A stretch of DNA of 64,000 bases from contig OX359196.1 in assembly GCA_947172415.1 (NCBI GenBank), positions 5,397,901-5,461,900 of the forward strand. Reading direction: 5' to 3'. A model generated the notes under the pieces. It was not told where the DNA came from, made no database searches, and worked only from the letters and a program-made list of their open reading frames with translations. The stretch comes from Chondrosia reniformis. Lineage: Eukaryota > Porifera > Demospongiae > Chondrillida > Chondrillidae. This document shows, piece by piece, positions 61,300 through 64,000 of the stretch. The first letter of the stretch is position 1. Every line of letters begins with the position of its first letter. Made by a program: the position numbers and the translations under genes.

Positions 61300-62839
61300 A
61301 AGCTATAGATAGTGGCTATATAGAAATAATGCATGCAATCAATTAGCAATTGTACTCAGTAATGAGTTGAAAGTACATGCATGTATATAGGGATGGCATG
61401 ATGGCAAAGGTACTTACAAAAAGAGTATTCAAGTAATAAGGTATAAACCATGTATACAAGAATATGCTGTCATACACATCACTTTAGTTTAAATATATTA
61501 AAGTTAGTCTGAAAGCCTACAATATTAATGTTCCTATGCATGTCAACCATGAGCTCTGTATAAGTAGAAGCAATTAAGTACAAAGGACTGCATGTCTTGT
61601 GTTAAATACCCCAAAGCTGTAAGACCTCAGGATATAGAACTATATGTATATACATTATCCTCATAATTCAGCACTGTTACCTCATGCAACCTAAAATATT
61701 ATTTCTTAGCTGGTGCAGCCTAAAATTTTATTTCTTAGCTCATGCATGAAACCTAATATTTTATTTCTTTGACTTTTGACTTAAATATTCTTAGACTATA
61801 GAAGGCCCTATATATATTTAGTATAAATTAAGGTTCTACCTAATTAGTATATAACTTCCAGAAGACTTTCAAGTTCACTGATGAGGGTGATATCAATACA
61901 TACTGTGTGTTGATATACTGAGATACAGCTAGTATATAATACTGACTAAATTAACATAAAGCTCCAGACAATTTTAATCTAATACAGCTACATATAACTT
62001 ATAGCTTTTATGGGAATATGAGGATAATTTTGTCGTTTAGCCATGAAAATTAAATCATTTTGGTGTTTGTGCTTGCTTCATGCAGCAGCAGCATGTATAC
62101 TGATAATGAGAAATTGGAATGATACAGAGAAGATTAGCTGCACCGGCACAAAAGTATGATACAAATTCATGAAGCCTTCAAATTTTTTTCCCTTTCCTAT
62201 ATAATTAAAAGGGTTCACTTCATCGACAACACTATCCCCATATACTTATTGAATCTATTGCATTATTATATTATCATAGGCCATTCATTGGAGTATATAT
62301 ATATTATATTTTTTATTCTTACATTTGGAATAATAATATGTATGGAGATCAGAAATATTGATTTAAATTATACTTTTATAAAACTTGAATTTTCCTTATC
62401 AAAACATACACTCTCTGCATACTCATGCATAAATTCTGGAATCATGTATATATAAGTGTTGGTGAATTTTGCATAGCTCTGAAGAAAATGGCCGACCCTG
62501 TATATATACTGCCTCTGTATAAGCATTATCAGATAAGTCTGTATATATTAGCAGAGCTGTCGTAAACATACATATATATGTATACAATTCTTATATTATA
62601 CATGCATAACATGTTAACAACACACTAGGAACTGTCATTGTTTAATTCACTCTCAAATATAGTGCTATTGATGTATTTTAAAAATACATGAAAAATGCAT
62701 AAGAAGTTAATAGTCAATCATGTAAACAGGTTAGTTAACTGATTGCAAACCGCATACGCAACAAAACCAAAAATAACAGATTATAATATCACATGCTATT
62801 TGTACATGGGCAGTAGGAGGGAAAGTGACCATGTTTCTT
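61300..62839. other. AT-rich intergenic region downstream of the PDCL-like gene, no recognised gene
   Basis: Contains repeated ATTTTATTTCTTAGCT-type phrases (61690-61775) and TA-rich tracts. A 99-aa ORF at 62156-62455 (+) has the composition of random AT-rich DNA. The part next to 62840 should be the 3' UTR of the PDCL-like gene. Confidence 0.6.
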
Positions 62840-63956
62840 CTAATTAGAGTCATCACTAAGCATCCCTGTAATCTCTGCTGCCTTGCACACTTTCCCACCA
62901 TCGGGTTGAAGGAAGAGAGAAGGGAGACAATTGTGACTGCACAAGTGGAAGGAAAATAACCTCTATTAACACTTAGACAGAATGGTTGGTAAAAACATGT
63001 TATTAATAAAACAACAGCGTGTTGTCAAAAGGCTTTCCACTGTTGTTACAAAACAGTAAAATTAAAGCTCACAATTGAACAAGACAAGAAATGTAATAGC
63101 TTTAAACACACAAGGTAATGTGATTTCATAAGCTTATGTATGTAGGTGTATCACTTTGAAACTAGTTACTCCAACAAACTAGTCAATCAGAAAATGGAAG
63201 GCTTTGTTCAGATGCTGACTTTAACACACACACACACTATGTTTGCAAGCAAATTGAAAAGACCGCTGGTATCACTGATGACTGGTGAGATTCCCAGAAA
63301 CAGCTGGCAAGCAGCAAAGTTCAAATAAGAAAGCTAATATACCTTCCTCCTCCTACATAATTTTATACCTATTTAAGTAGCTGATCCGTAATAACAGTGT
63401 CAGTCCACAAAGTAAGAATATTGATATACAAACCATACAGACAGCCATATTGACAATAAACAAGTACGTATTTCAAATTTAAAAAACTCATGGGATGCCA
63501 GGCACCCCCCAACTCGAACTACTTGCTGGTTCTTAGAAGTCCGGTTAACTGATTATGTCTGGTTATCCTTTGATTGCCGTCAATTTCAAGGCCATATCTC
63601 ATAGAAAACCCTTTGTGCAGGCTTTATATTAGTAAAGGTGGTTTCTAAATCCTTTTCATTGGTTCTTTGGTTCAATGTTGGACACAAAGGAAGAGAAAGC
63701 TAATTTTAAGCTTAGAGAGCAAAAGCCCGGATGTCTGTCATTTTGTTGACAGATATAAATATATATACAAGGTTACAAACAGGAAGCCATACTAAAACCT
63801 AAAGGCGTCCCAAAATTCTCTATTAACTTACTCGTGGAGAAACGTTTCTACATCCTCCATCACAAACTCAAAGCCTAGATTATCTGTCACCTTTAGAAAG
63901 TTGCCTATCAATTCAGAGTTTTTATATACCAAGAGTGCTGGTATCCCATCCTTCTT
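62840..63956 (-). CDS. PDCL: Phosducin-like protein (PDCL type), last two exons, 5' partial
   Basis: Phosducin-like proteins have a thioredoxin fold, bind G-protein beta-gamma and help CCT fold the beta subunit. Exon 63956-63832 encodes KDGIPALLVYKNSELIGNF and continues LKVTDNLGFEFVMEDVETFL. This matches the end of the thioredoxin-like domain (PTLLxYKGGELIGNF...VTDQLG...FLQE) and is closer to PDCL than to retinal phosducin. The exon ends CACGA|GTAAGT; reading through would stop at once (GAG TAA). A perfect-phase exon 62936-62840, after an acceptor TTGTGCAG, adds about 32 residues ending in LSDDSN. PDCL proteins also have an acidic Ser/Asp-rich tail, so the two-exon model is preferred. Upstream exons lie beyond the window. 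Confidence 0.8.
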
Positions 63957-64000
63957 CTGTATACATTAGGAAATCAAGATAAGCATATGATAATGTATGA

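Noticed and set aside
62156..62455. 99-aa plus-strand ORF
   Set aside because: Ile/Leu/Tyr-rich translation of AT-rich DNA, no splice or start context, no similarity.
63146..63328. 60-aa plus-strand ORF
   Set aside because: Lies in the PDCL-like last intron on the opposite strand and looks random.

Overview
This is an animal nuclear genome window: AT-rich, with compact multi-exon genes, GT-AG introns mostly of 50-600 bp, and many simple-sequence tracts and small transposon relics. Genes for UNC79, CTTNBP2, Emi1, ZCRB1 and a phosducin-like protein identify a metazoan. The very large SRCR receptor array, short introns and base composition fit an early-branching animal, most likely a demosponge. 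The taxon is inferred; no ribosomal or mitochondrial marker is present.

Layout. (1) About 134-13746 (+): the 3' 37 exons of an UNC79 homologue, the large scaffold subunit of the NALCN channel complex; its 5' end lies outside the window. (2) 14074-16181 (-): a complete six-exon ZCRB1 (U11/U12 snRNP 31K) gene. Its third intron, a GC-AG intron, contains a whole two-exon Emi1/FBXO5-like gene on the opposite strand (14903-15716, +). (3) 16460-28730 (+): a complete 17-exon CTTNBP2-like gene (coiled coil, ankyrin repeats, AAA+-like P-loop module), divergent from ZCRB1 across 278 bp. (4) 28978-31445 (+): an unrecognised 484-aa coiled-coil protein. (5) 31446-34920: a repeat-filled intergenic region with a GC-rich island and hairpin-forming repeats. 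(6) 34921-57860 (-): a giant scavenger-receptor (SRCR) locus with 33 SRCR domains, two separate signal-peptide exons (57860 and 50308) and a single transmembrane/cytoplasmic exon at the far 3' end. Three copies of a six-SRCR cassette lie in tandem. (7) 58.88-60.21 kb: a 5'-truncated LINE with an open reverse-transcriptase ORF. (8) 60.61-61.30 kb: a foldback element with near-perfect 290-bp arms. (9) 62840-63956 (-): the last two exons of a phosducin-like (PDCL-type) gene.

How it fits together. The housekeeping and signalling genes are ordinary metazoan genes and show no common pathway. The SRCR locus is the striking part. Every internal exon, including short Ser/Thr/Pro linkers of 24-87 nt, is in phase 1-1, so any exon can be skipped, duplicated or joined without a frame change. 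The upstream 12-SRCR module has its own signal peptide but no 3' end of its own. It reads in frame into the downstream gene, giving a possible 33-SRCR receptor, while the internal signal-peptide exon would give a 21-SRCR receptor sharing the same membrane anchor. Exon boundaries were assigned by eye from splice signals and reading phase.
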